DNA of 23,717 nucleotides from DASYYE01 sp035946955 (GTDB lineage Bacteria > Actinomycetota > Actinomycetes > Streptosporangiales > Streptosporangiaceae). Below the pieces are notes generated by a model. That model worked only from the letters and a program-made list of their open reading frames with translations, was not told the DNA's origin and did no database searches. Shown in pieces: positions 8,187 through 14,998 of the stretch (positions are counted from its first letter, which is position 1; each line of letters begins with the position of its first letter). The position numbers and the translations under genes were made by a program. Location: the NCBI GenBank assembly GCA_035946955.1, contig DASYYE010000403.1, positions 1 through 23,717 on the forward strand, written 5' to 3'.

Positions 8187-8223
8187 CGCGGGGGCGCCGA
8201 TCCGTCGGATCGGCGCCCCCGCG
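8187..8223 (+). terminator. Hairpin terminator after the repeat-protein gene
   Basis: An 18-nt arm (cgcgggggcgccgatccg) is followed after one base by its exact reverse complement, giving a stem of about 16 bp with a 5-nt loop in practice. It begins 20 nt after the stop. No T-tract follows. The right arm can also pair with 8245-8255 (see findings). Confidence 0.7.
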
Positions 8224-8320
8224 CTTACATGTTTTCCTGGATTCGCGCCGATCCGGCAGGGGCGTACGGTTTTGCCCTGGTGGGCAGGGTGGCCCGCTAG
8301 CCTCAGGAGGCGCAATCGTC

Positions 8321-8452
8321 ATGGCCCGTTTCGGCTGGTGCTTACGCGACCCCGTCCTGGCTGACTATTCGCCCCCATTGTGCAGACATACGCTCAAGCA
8401 CGCCGCTGGCGTGCCTCCGCCATATGAAAGGGGACACCGGTGGCTGGGATGA
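8321..8452 (+). CDS. Possible 43-codon leader ORF overlapping the zinc-ribbon gene
   Basis: An ATG at 8321 lies 10 nt after a consensus AGGAGG (8305-8310) and opens a 43-residue frame (MARFGWCLRDPVLADY...). Its TGA (8450-8452) overlaps an in-frame ATG of the next gene (8449-8451) as ATGA. I recognise no domain. It could be a translated leader that couples initiation of the downstream gene. However, the zinc-ribbon gene also has its own ribosome site and GTG at 8440, so this ORF may be incidental. The rest of 8224-8439 holds only short weak hairpins. Confidence 0.3.
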   Translation: MARFGWCLRDPVLADYSPPLCRHTLKHAAGVPPPYERGHRWLG

Positions 8453-9096
8453 TCCAATTCACCGACAACTACCAGGACCGCAGCACTAACGACGGGTACC
8501 AGTTCGAGTTCTACTGCAAGCACTGCGGCAACGGCTACATGTCGTCGTTCCAGCACTCGGTGACCGGGTTCGGGGGCCGGCTGTTGCAGCTCGGTGGTGA
8601 CCTCATTGGTGGCGAGGTGGGTGCGCGGGCGTCGGAGGTCGGCTGGGCCGCGGAGTGGATGCGCGCTGGCACACGCGGTTCCACCCGTGACAAGGCACTC
8701 GCGCAGGCCGTGGATGAGATGAAGCCCTACTTCCACCAGTGCCAGCGCTGTGGGCAGTGGGTGTGCGAGCAGGTGTGCTGGAACGCCGAACGCGGCCTGT
8801 GCGTGAGCTGCGCGCCCAAGCTGGCCGAGGAGATCGCGGGCATGCAGGCCCAGGCACAGGTCAACCAGCTCAACCAGAAGATCCAGAGCCAGGACTGGAC
8901 CCGCGACGTCAACTACCGCGACCAGGCGACGGGTGCATGCCCGTCGTGCGGTCAGGACAGCGGCGGCGGGAAGTTCTGCAACCACTGTGGCACGCCACTG
9001 GCCGCGGCTGACTCAGCGAAGCAGTTCTGCGGGAACTGCGGGACCGCGCTGAAAGGCTCGAAGTTCTGCGGCGAGTGCGGGACACCGGCCGGTTAG
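8440..9096 (+). CDS. Multi-zinc-ribbon protein of unknown function
   Basis: A soluble 218-residue protein with several zinc-ribbon knuckles. The GTG at 8440 is chosen because AAGGGG lies 6 nt upstream; the ATG at 8449 is an alternative. The first knuckle, CKHCG (Cys26/29), is far from its likely partner CQRCG (Cys101/104). Between them is a Gly- and Ala-rich stretch (FGGRLLQLGGDLIGGEVG) that may be an amphipathic helix pair. Cys109, 113, 121 and 124 make a second site. A charged/Gln-rich helix (about 126-160) follows, then four C-terminal CxxCG knuckles (CPSCG, CNHCG, CGNCG, CGECG), i.e. two double-zinc-ribbon modules. There is no enzyme motif. Such modules usually mediate protein or nucleic-acid contacts. 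It probably forms an operon with the next two genes, with the next start 8 nt after its stop. Confidence 0.85.
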   Translation: MAGMIQFTDNYQDRSTNDGYQFEFYCKHCGNGYMSSFQHSVTGFGGRLLQLGGDLIGGEVGARASEVGWAAEWMRAGTRGSTRDKALAQAVDEMKPYFHQCQRCGQWVCEQVCWNAERGLCVSCAPKLAEEIAGMQAQAQVNQLNQKIQSQDWTRDVNYRDQATGACPSCGQDSGGGKFCNHCGTPLAAADSAKQFCGNCGTALKGSKFCGECGTPAG

Positions 9097-9104
9097 GTGG
9101 ACCG

Positions 9105-10502
9105 GTGAGTACTGCTCAGTACCGGATCCTTGCTCCGGCTGGGGAAGAACGCGAGAACGGCAGCGGCGACATTGACGTCGTCCAGGGTGCGCTGGTGCTC
9201 ACGCCGTCCACGGGGGCGGCGCTGCGTGTCCCGTTCGGCCAGATCGCCTCGGTCACTGAGCCGGAACAGTTCACGGTGCGCGTCACCCTGGCCGATGGGA
9301 ACGCGGTCGAGCTCAGCCGGCTGGGCGTTATGCGCACCCAGCTGATCGCCGAGTTGCGCGACGGCTTGGGGGACGAGGCCGCATCGGCCAGTGGTGCCGT
9401 TGGTGAGGCAGCGGTCTTCCCATGCTCTTACGGGGGTGAGTGGGCCGAGGTGCATGTGTTCGAGGACGCGCTGCTGCTCATTAGCGCCACCGGGAGCGAA
9501 CGGTTCAGCTTCTCCTTTGCCGGCGCGGTCGAGACCAGGGACTATGCCGTCACCGTGGCGGTGGCGGGCCGGGAGCCGGTGGTCCTGTCCCAGCTCGGGC
9601 GGAGGTGCGGCGAGCTGGCTGGGCTGCTGACCGACCGGCTGCGGGAGGCGCGTGGGCGGACGTCGGCGTTCCTGGCCTCACTGCTGCCTGGGCTCGGCCC
9701 GATGGCGCTGCGCGAGGCGGCTGGGCTGCTGCGCGACGGTGTGGCCGTACCAGCAAGCACACTGGACGCGATCCACCCGGACCTCACGGGCACACTGCTC
9801 CAGGTCGCGGCCCTGCCGGCCCGCCGGGACGCAGTCACCGACCTGGGGCGCCGCACCGAACTCGCGGTTGGGTTCAAGCAGGTGGTCTCGGTCCGCCGGG
9901 CCGCTGTGGGTGTGACGCCCTGGCATGACCACTCGGTCACGCCTGACTTCTATGGGCATGAGAGCCCTGGGGGCACATTCCGGTCAGGGCCGATGGGCAT
10001 GATGGCTGCCTCCGTCATGTCAGCTGGGCCCGGCAGGCTGTTCGGGTTCGGCGACGGGTACGGCATGTATGGGGGCTACTGGGCGTTCCGCGCGCTCGGT
10101 GCCGGGATGAACTGGGCCGAGCAGCGGCCGATGACCGCCCGGCCGGACATGACCCGTGGCCTCCTGACACCCGAGACGGAGGACCTGGCGGCACTGACCA
10201 CTGCTGGCGACTCCCCGACTGTGCTCGCGTTCGCGCTCGGCAGCCACCCCGGCCGGGTGGTCTATGAGGTGCTGAACAAGCCCGAGCCGATGACGTGGGT
10301 GTTCCGGGTGGACGGCCCGAACGGGCTCACCACCGTCAACCGGGCACTAGACGACGCCGGGTTCCAGGTGGCGGCCTCGGCAAGCCTGGCGGCCCAGCCG
10401 CAGCCCACGGGCGCGGCGCAACTGCTGGCCTCGTCACTGGCTGGCCAGGTACCCCACGACGCGCAGTGGCCAGCGCGGATCGCCGAACTGCTGGCGGACT
10501 GA
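9105..10502 (+). CDS. Unrecognised 465-residue protein, possibly with N-terminal PH-like domains
   Basis: I do not recognise this family. The start is taken as the GTG at 9105, 8 nt after the zinc-ribbon stop, with a GGTTAGGTGGA ribosome site; a start at 9075 would overlap that gene. Residues 1 to about 85 and 95-180 each look like a beta-rich module ending in a helix (IDVVQGALVLTPS ... LRVPFGQIASVTE; AEVHVFEDALLLIS ... FSFAGAVETRDY), reminiscent of PH-like folds. A middle section contains PGLGPMALREAAGLLRDG. Around residues 285-330 is a Gly/Met/Tyr-rich stretch (GFGDGYGMYGGYWAF). The C terminus (VYEVLNKPEPMTWVFRV) looks globular. I see no signal peptide or convincing membrane segment. Its position between zinc-ribbon and DUF1707 genes suggests a joint cytoplasmic role (inference). 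Confidence 0.75.
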   Translation: MSTAQYRILAPAGEERENGSGDIDVVQGALVLTPSTGAALRVPFGQIASVTEPEQFTVRVTLADGNAVELSRLGVMRTQLIAELRDGLGDEAASASGAVGEAAVFPCSYGGEWAEVHVFEDALLLISATGSERFSFSFAGAVETRDYAVTVAVAGREPVVLSQLGRRCGELAGLLTDRLREARGRTSAFLASLLPGLGPMALREAAGLLRDGVAVPASTLDAIHPDLTGTLLQVAALPARRDAVTDLGRRTELAVGFKQVVSVRRAAVGVTPWHDHSVTPDFYGHESPGGTFRSGPMGMMAASVMSAGPGRLFGFGDGYGMYGGYWAFRALGAGMNWAEQRPMTARPDMTRGLLTPETEDLAALTTAGDSPTVLAFALGSHPGRVVYEVLNKPEPMTWVFRVDGPNGLTTVNRALDDAGFQVAASASLAAQPQPTGAAQLLASSLAGQVPHDAQWPARIAELLAD

Positions 10503-10530
10503 CCAGCCATGTGCCTGAGAGGAAACCACC

Positions 10531-11079
10531 ATGACGCAGCCATCCGAAGGGGTCCGTGCCAGCGACGCCGACCGGGACGTGGCGGCCAGCGCACTCGCTG
10601 ACGCCGTGGCATCTGGCCGGCTCACACTGGCCGAGCACGAACAGCGACTCGATACCGTGTTCACCGCCGTCACGCAGGACCAGGTGGCCGCGGTCACCGC
10701 CGACCTGCCCGCCCTCCCAGCCCGGCGCGGGGCACTCTACCGGGCGGTGGACGCCCACCGGTGCATGGTGGTCGGCGGGTCCGCACAGCGGGCCGGCCGC
10801 TTCCAGATCGGCCGGTTCTGCACGGTCACCGCAGTGTTCGGCCACGTAGACCTGGACCTGCGGGCAGCAGTGCCCAGCCAGGGCGAGGTCACGCTGACGG
10901 TGTGGGGCGTGGCCGCCCGGGTCAACGTCACCGTGCCCATCCACTGGCGCGTGACCAACCAGGTGCTCGTGCTCGGCAGCAGTCAGGCCATGCCCGACTG
11001 TGACGGTCATCCGCATGCACCGCTGCTGCGCCTGCGCGGCACGTGCGTGGGTGGGGCATTCCTGCTGACCCAGGGCTGA
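10531..11079 (+). CDS. DUF1707 (SHOCT-like) domain protein
   Basis: A 182-residue protein beginning with the actinobacterial DUF1707 module at about residues 8-62 (RASDADRDVAASALADAV, SGRLTLAEHEQRLD, VAAVTADLPALP). The ATG at 10531 follows GAGAGGAAA and lies 28 nt after the previous stop. Residues 80-182 are beta-rich (MVVGGSAQRAGRFQIGRFCTVTAVFGHVDLDLR, RVNVTVPIHWRVTNQVLVLG) and resemble the C-terminal LiaF/DUF2154-like beta-helical domain often found after DUF1707. There is no membrane segment, although many DUF1707 proteins have one. These proteins are usually associated with envelope-stress or cell-wall signalling; the precise role is unknown. It is probably the last gene of the zinc-ribbon operon. 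Confidence 0.85.
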   Translation: MTQPSEGVRASDADRDVAASALADAVASGRLTLAEHEQRLDTVFTAVTQDQVAAVTADLPALPARRGALYRAVDAHRCMVVGGSAQRAGRFQIGRFCTVTAVFGHVDLDLRAAVPSQGEVTLTVWGVAARVNVTVPIHWRVTNQVLVLGSSQAMPDCDGHPHAPLLRLRGTCVGGAFLLTQG

Positions 11080-11131
11080 GTGCGGGGGCCGGCTGACCAC
11101 GGCACCCCTGTGCTAACACTCATAGTACATA

Positions 11132-11137
11132 TATAGT
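11132..11137 (+). promoter_or_regulatory. Candidate -10 element for the hybrid kinase gene
   Basis: The AT-rich stretch 11118-11150 stands out from its GC-rich surroundings and contains TATAGT, one mismatch from the -10 consensus, about 60 nt before the ATG at 11196. No good -35 hexamer lies 16-18 nt upstream, so an activator or alternative sigma factor may be used, or the match is chance. Confidence 0.35.
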
Positions 11138-11195
11138 TACTCCTGGTTATCGACGGCTTGTTGTGGTTGCCGCGGTAAACGAGCCTGGAGGTGCT

Positions 11196-12770
11196 ATGAG
11201 CAGCTCGTCTGTAGGCTTCGGCCCAGCGGGAGGAACGCCGGACTACCGTCTGCTCTTCGAGTCTGCACCGCCGTGCATGGCCGTGCTCGACGCCGACCTC
11301 CGCCTGGTGTCGGCCAGTGAGGAGTTCCTGCGGGCCACCGGGACCACGCGTGACCAGGCCATCGGAGCCTCGGTCTTCGACCTCGAACGGGAAGAACCCG
11401 GCAGCGTGGCCGGGGCCGCCAGCCACCTGCGCCCATCACTGGCACGGGTGCTGGCGGAGGGCGTGCCCGATGCGACCGCGCCGCAGATGGTCCTCACCCA
11501 ACGGCCCGCGGAGCAGGGCGGCGGGTCCGAGGCCCGCTACCTCGCCACGGTGAACACGCCTGTGCTCGAGGAGGGCCGGGTGGCCTACATCATCCACTGG
11601 GTCCAGGACGTGACGGGTTATGTGCTGCCCCGCCAGGACGACGTGAACCGGATGAAGTGGGAGGCGGAGGAAGCCAAGACGGACTTCGTGTCCAGGGTGA
11701 GCCGGGAGGTGCGGACCCCGCTGAGTACGATCCTGGGCTTCGCTGAACTGCTCGCGTTCGGCAGCCTCAGCGAGGAACAGCAGATGCATGCATCCGCGGT
11801 GGTCACGGCCGCCAAGCGGCTGGCGTCGTTTATGGACGACTTCCAGTACCAGTCCCGGACCCAGGCCAGCGACCTCATGCTGCTGGAGGATGCGGTGCCA
11901 GCCGCGAGGGTCGTCACCGAGGCGATGGATCTGATCCAGCCGCTGGCGGCATCCCAGTCGGTCCACCTCGACCCGCCGACGCTCTCCGGTGTGCAGGTGT
12001 TCGCGGACGAGGAGCGGCTGTGCCAGGCCCTGGTGCAGCTGCTGTCGAACGCGATCAAGTACAACCACCCCGCCGGTGAGGTCAGCGTGAGCGTCTCCAG
12101 TCAGTCAGACGGATGGGTCCGGCTGAACGTGACCGACACGGGCCCGGGCATCGCCGAGGCAGACCTCGACCGGGTGTTCGTTCCGTTCGAGCGGCTGGAC
12201 GCCGCGCTGGCGGGGGTGGAGGGGACCGGCCTCGGCCTGACCTTGTCCCGCCAGCTCGTCGAGGCGATGGGCGGCAGGGCCGGGGTGACCAGCACCCCAG
12301 GCGTCGGGAGCACGTTCTGGGTGGAGCTGCCCGCCGCACCGTCAGAACTGGGCTCCTCCGGCGCCGACCCGATAGCCGGGGAGACAATCGCGTACGCGTC
12401 TCCCAAGACGCTGATGTACGTCGAAGACATGGTGGACAACCTGCGGTTGGTGGAGCACATCCTCAAGCGGCGTCCGTCGGTGCGGATCGTCCCGGCCCTG
12501 CTGGGTCGCGAGGCCCTCGACCTCGCGAAGGCCGAGCACCACCCGGACATGATCCTGCTGGACAGGCGCCTGCCCGACATGTCCGGGGAGGAATTGCTGC
12601 GCCGTTTCCAGACCGACCCCGCAACCAGGGGGACGCCGGTCGTGGTCTTCAGCTCGGACACTGACGAGGAGCAGATCAGCCGTCTGCTGGCCGCTGGTGC
12701 CGTGGCCTATCTCACCAAACCCATCAAGGTCCGGAGCTTTCTGACCACCATCGACCACCTGCTTGGCTAG
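11196..12770 (+). CDS. PAS / histidine-kinase-like / receiver hybrid lacking the H-box histidine
   Basis: A cytoplasmic signalling protein of 524 residues. The ATG at 11196 has CTGGAGG just upstream; an earlier in-frame GTG at 11163 has no ribosome site. Domains: PAS at about 16-145 (DYRLLFESAPPCMAVLDADLRLVSASEEFLRATG), a kinase dimerisation helix at about 160-225, HATPase at about 235-390 (LVQLLSNAIKYN, DTGPGIAE, GTGLGLTLSRQLVEAMGG), and a receiver at about 402-524. The receiver has acidic ED, Asp456 in MILLDRRLPDMSG, Ser-Ser after VVVF, and Lys in YLTKPI. The H-box reads SREVRTPLSTILGFAELL where the family has SHELRTPL: Arg170 (cgg, 11703-11705) replaces the phosphoacceptor His. ATP-binding boxes and receiver residues are intact, so it may act as a pseudokinase, scaffold, phosphatase or phosphate sink. 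No separate response regulator gene is adjacent. Confidence 0.88.
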   Translation: MSSSSVGFGPAGGTPDYRLLFESAPPCMAVLDADLRLVSASEEFLRATGTTRDQAIGASVFDLEREEPGSVAGAASHLRPSLARVLAEGVPDATAPQMVLTQRPAEQGGGSEARYLATVNTPVLEEGRVAYIIHWVQDVTGYVLPRQDDVNRMKWEAEEAKTDFVSRVSREVRTPLSTILGFAELLAFGSLSEEQQMHASAVVTAAKRLASFMDDFQYQSRTQASDLMLLEDAVPAARVVTEAMDLIQPLAASQSVHLDPPTLSGVQVFADEERLCQALVQLLSNAIKYNHPAGEVSVSVSSQSDGWVRLNVTDTGPGIAEADLDRVFVPFERLDAALAGVEGTGLGLTLSRQLVEAMGGRAGVTSTPGVGSTFWVELPAAPSELGSSGADPIAGETIAYASPKTLMYVEDMVDNLRLVEHILKRRPSVRIVPALLGREALDLAKAEHHPDMILLDRRLPDMSGEELLRRFQTDPATRGTPVVVFSSDTDEEQISRLLAAGAVAYLTKPIKVRSFLTTIDHLLG

Positions 12771-12884
12771 CCAACGTCAGCACCTAGCTACATAAAGTGA
12801 TCAGGCTAATACATAGAGTTATGCCAACGGATAAGTCCTGCCACTCTTGGTTGGCCGGTGGATCGGCGGGCAGGGCCTTAACCG

Positions 12885-14102
12885 ATGCGAGCCCATGCCC
12901 CCCAGCGCGTTGAACCACCCCCCGAGGTCGCGGTGGCGCAATGGCCCAATGGGCGCGTCGTCACCGATGGGCTGCCACCGCTGGTGGCGCTCGTGTGCGG
13001 TCTCGTGCTGGTCGCGGTCCGGGCGCCAGGCGGCGTGGGCGGTTTCTTCAACCCGGGTGTCTTCGCCCGCCGCGACGCTGGCCAGTACCTGAGCATCGCC
13101 AGGCACGGGTACCAGATGAGGTTCGACTGCCACCGTGCGCCGCACACCGTCCTGGCCCACGTCCATGTGTGCGGGAACGTCACCTGGTTCCCTGGCTACC
13201 CCCTGCTCATCCGGGTGGTGTCGGTCACCGGCCTGCGCCTGGCCGTGGCCGGGCTGCTCATCGCCTGGGTGTTCTGGTACCTGGCGCTGCTGATGGTCTG
13301 GCTGCTTACCGCCCCGGCGCCGGAGCGGCCCCGGACCGCATGGAACACGGCGACGCGCTGGCTCTGCCTGCTGCTGGCCGCCTTCTTCCCAGGCATGATC
13401 TACTTCGCGGCCGTCTTCCCGCTCTCCATGGCCGTGTTCGGGATGCTGGCATGCTGCTACTGGTCGGCACGGTCCCCGAACCTGCCACTTGCCGCGCTCG
13501 CGGGCGTCCTGGCTGGCTCGGCCTACCTGACAACGGTCGCGGTCATCCCCGGCCTGGCCATCGCGGCGCTCGTGGCAACGGACCGCCGGGCCCGGATCGC
13601 GATGTGCTTGGCAGCGGCCGGTGTCGTGGGCGGCGTGCTGGCCGTGCTCGCATACGCACAGGTGGCCGTGGGCCACTGGAACGCCTACTTCATCACCGAG
13701 CACGCCGAGTACCACCTTGGCGTGCACGACCCGGCAGCCACAGTCATCAACCGGTATGAGAGCCTCCTGCCGCTGCCTGCATCGATGGCTGGCCGCGCAG
13801 CCGCTGAGCAGGGGCTCCTGGTGGCGCTGGTGTTGGCGCTGGTGCTGGCGGGGTTCGTGGCCTGCGTCCGGGCCGGGCTGGAGCCCGCTGACATCGTCCT
13901 GGCCGTCGCGGTCCCAGGGCTGTGGCTGATTCCCTACTTCGGCGGCGGGCACGTGGCCATCTACCGGGCGGAGGCCCTGCTGGTCATCCTGGTGCCGCTG
14001 CTGCGTCGGCTGCCGGTCTGGGTGCTTGTCCTTCCGGTGGCGGCCGCCATCTGGGTGGCGGCCGCCATGGCCCCGGCGTTCTTCAGCAACGGGCTCGTGT
14101 GA
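12885..14102 (+). CDS. PIG-V-like membrane mannosyltransferase (GT-C fold)
   Basis: A 405-residue polytopic membrane protein resembling bacterial PIG-V/GPI-mannosyltransferase-2-like proteins, which would use a polyprenyl-phosphate sugar donor at the outer membrane face. After a first membrane helix (about residues 30-47), the large extracytoplasmic loop carries FARRDAGQYLSIARHGY (Asp64 in the position of the catalytic acidic residue of GT-C enzymes) and NVTWFPGYPLLIR (98-110), both typical of the family. About eight further hydrophobic segments follow. The ATG at 12885 has GGCAGGG about 9 nt upstream; no upstream start is better. It ends 6 nt before the stop of the convergent hydrolase. The acceptor is unknown; a role in glycolipid or protein mannosylation is inferred from the family. 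Confidence 0.75.
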   Translation: MRAHAPQRVEPPPEVAVAQWPNGRVVTDGLPPLVALVCGLVLVAVRAPGGVGGFFNPGVFARRDAGQYLSIARHGYQMRFDCHRAPHTVLAHVHVCGNVTWFPGYPLLIRVVSVTGLRLAVAGLLIAWVFWYLALLMVWLLTAPAPERPRTAWNTATRWLCLLLAAFFPGMIYFAAVFPLSMAVFGMLACCYWSARSPNLPLAALAGVLAGSAYLTTVAVIPGLAIAALVATDRRARIAMCLAAAGVVGGVLAVLAYAQVAVGHWNAYFITEHAEYHLGVHDPAATVINRYESLLPLPASMAGRAAAEQGLLVALVLALVLAGFVACVRAGLEPADIVLAVAVPGLWLIPYFGGGHVAIYRAEALLVILVPLLRRLPVWVLVLPVAAAIWVAAAMAPAFFSNGLV

Positions 14103-14108
14103 GATGGC

Positions 14109-14966
14109 CTACTCGGCTGGGCGGGCCGCGGCGAACCGCTGGACAAATGCCAGCGCGGTCTCCGCGACCTCTTGCCAGCCCGCGTCGATGGTCAGCGAGT
14201 GCCCACGGCCGGGCAGCTCGGTGAGCTCGGTGACGGCGTCGTTGCGTGCCTGCTGCTTGCAGGAGGCCTTCGTGACCGCCAACGGGACGGTGTTGTCGCT
14301 GTCCGCGGAGAGGAAGAGCAACGGGCCGCGGGCGGGGTTGACGGTGTCGACCTTCACCTCGGTGCGCGGATTGAGGTTGGCGGTCGCGGCCTGGAAGACC
14401 GGCAGGCTCGGGGCGGGCACGGCGTAGGTCTCATACAGCGCCCTGGCCTCGTCCTCGCTGACCACGTTGGCAAAGGCGTAACGGAACTGCTCATAGCTCA
14501 GCGGCACGGCGCGGTGCCGGTTGGCCGGGTTGCCCAGTGCCGGGGACGCCGCCCGCACCGCAGACAAGGGCAGCGGCAGCACGCCGCGGAACGGCGCCGG
14601 GTCGATGGCCACCGACACGGCCGCCAGGCCCCGCCCAGCGAGGATCTGCGTCACCAGCCCGCCGAAGGAGTGCCCGATGACCGCGGGTTTCCTCGCCAGG
14701 GAGCCGATGATGGCGGCGCAGTGGCCGGTGATCTGGCCGGCCGACTTGCCAGCGAACACCTCTGGGTGTTCGCTGGCGTCCGTGACGGTCTCCGGGTCAT
14801 CGGGCCAGCCGGGTGTCAGCGCGACATAACCGGCGTCCTCGAACAGTTCCGCCCAGCGGTCCCAGCTACTGGGCAGCAGCCACAGGCCGTGGACGAAGAC
14901 GACCGGGGTGACCCCGGCCGCGTTCGCGCGCTCCACCTGCATCCACCTCGGCTTCACGTGGGTCAC
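14109..14966 (-). CDS. Alpha/beta hydrolase
   Basis: A serine hydrolase of the alpha/beta fold, about 285 residues from the GTG at 14966 (THVKPRWMQVERANAAG). Visible elements are the oxyanion-hole segment PVVFVHGLWL, the nucleophile elbow VIGHSFGGL, an acidic residue in LLFLSADSDNTVP, and the catalytic His in LPGRGHSLTID. It resembles non-haem chloroperoxidase/esterase-like hydrolases; the substrate is unknown. There is no signal peptide. The start is uncertain: GTG at 15005 is also open and would overlap the divergent permease, and ATG at 14942 is internal-looking. I prefer 14966 because a minus-strand TACTGT at 14993-14988 would then give a leader of about 15 nt. It diverges from the permease and converges on the PIG-V-like gene. 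Confidence 0.85.
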   Translation of the reverse strand: MTHVKPRWMQVERANAAGVTPVVFVHGLWLLPSSWDRWAELFEDAGYVALTPGWPDDPETVTDASEHPEVFAGKSAGQITGHCAAIIGSLARKPAVIGHSFGGLVTQILAGRGLAAVSVAIDPAPFRGVLPLPLSAVRAASPALGNPANRHRAVPLSYEQFRYAFANVVSEDEARALYETYAVPAPSLPVFQAATANLNPRTEVKVDTVNPARGPLLFLSADSDNTVPLAVTKASCKQQARNDAVTELTELPGRGHSLTIDAGWQEVAETALAFVQRFAAARPAE

Positions 14967-14985
14967 CGGGCTGCGGGCCGGTTTC

Positions 14986-14994
14986 GTACAGTAC
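14986..14994. promoter_or_regulatory. Symmetric -10-like element shared by divergent hydrolase and permease genes
   Basis: The sequence gtacagtac reads TACAGT on the plus strand (14987-14992) and TACTGT on the minus strand (14993-14988), both fitting TAnnnT. The plus-strand start point would fall 7 nt on, exactly at the permease GTG (14999), giving a leaderless mRNA. The minus-strand start would fall at about 14981, 15 nt before the hydrolase GTG. No convincing -35 is seen on either side. Confidence 0.35.
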
Positions 14995-14998
14995 GTGA

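Noticed and set aside
12819..13952. 377-codon minus-strand frame rich in His, Gln and Arg
   Set aside because: Shadow of the PIG-V-like membrane protein gene; composition typical of antisense frames.
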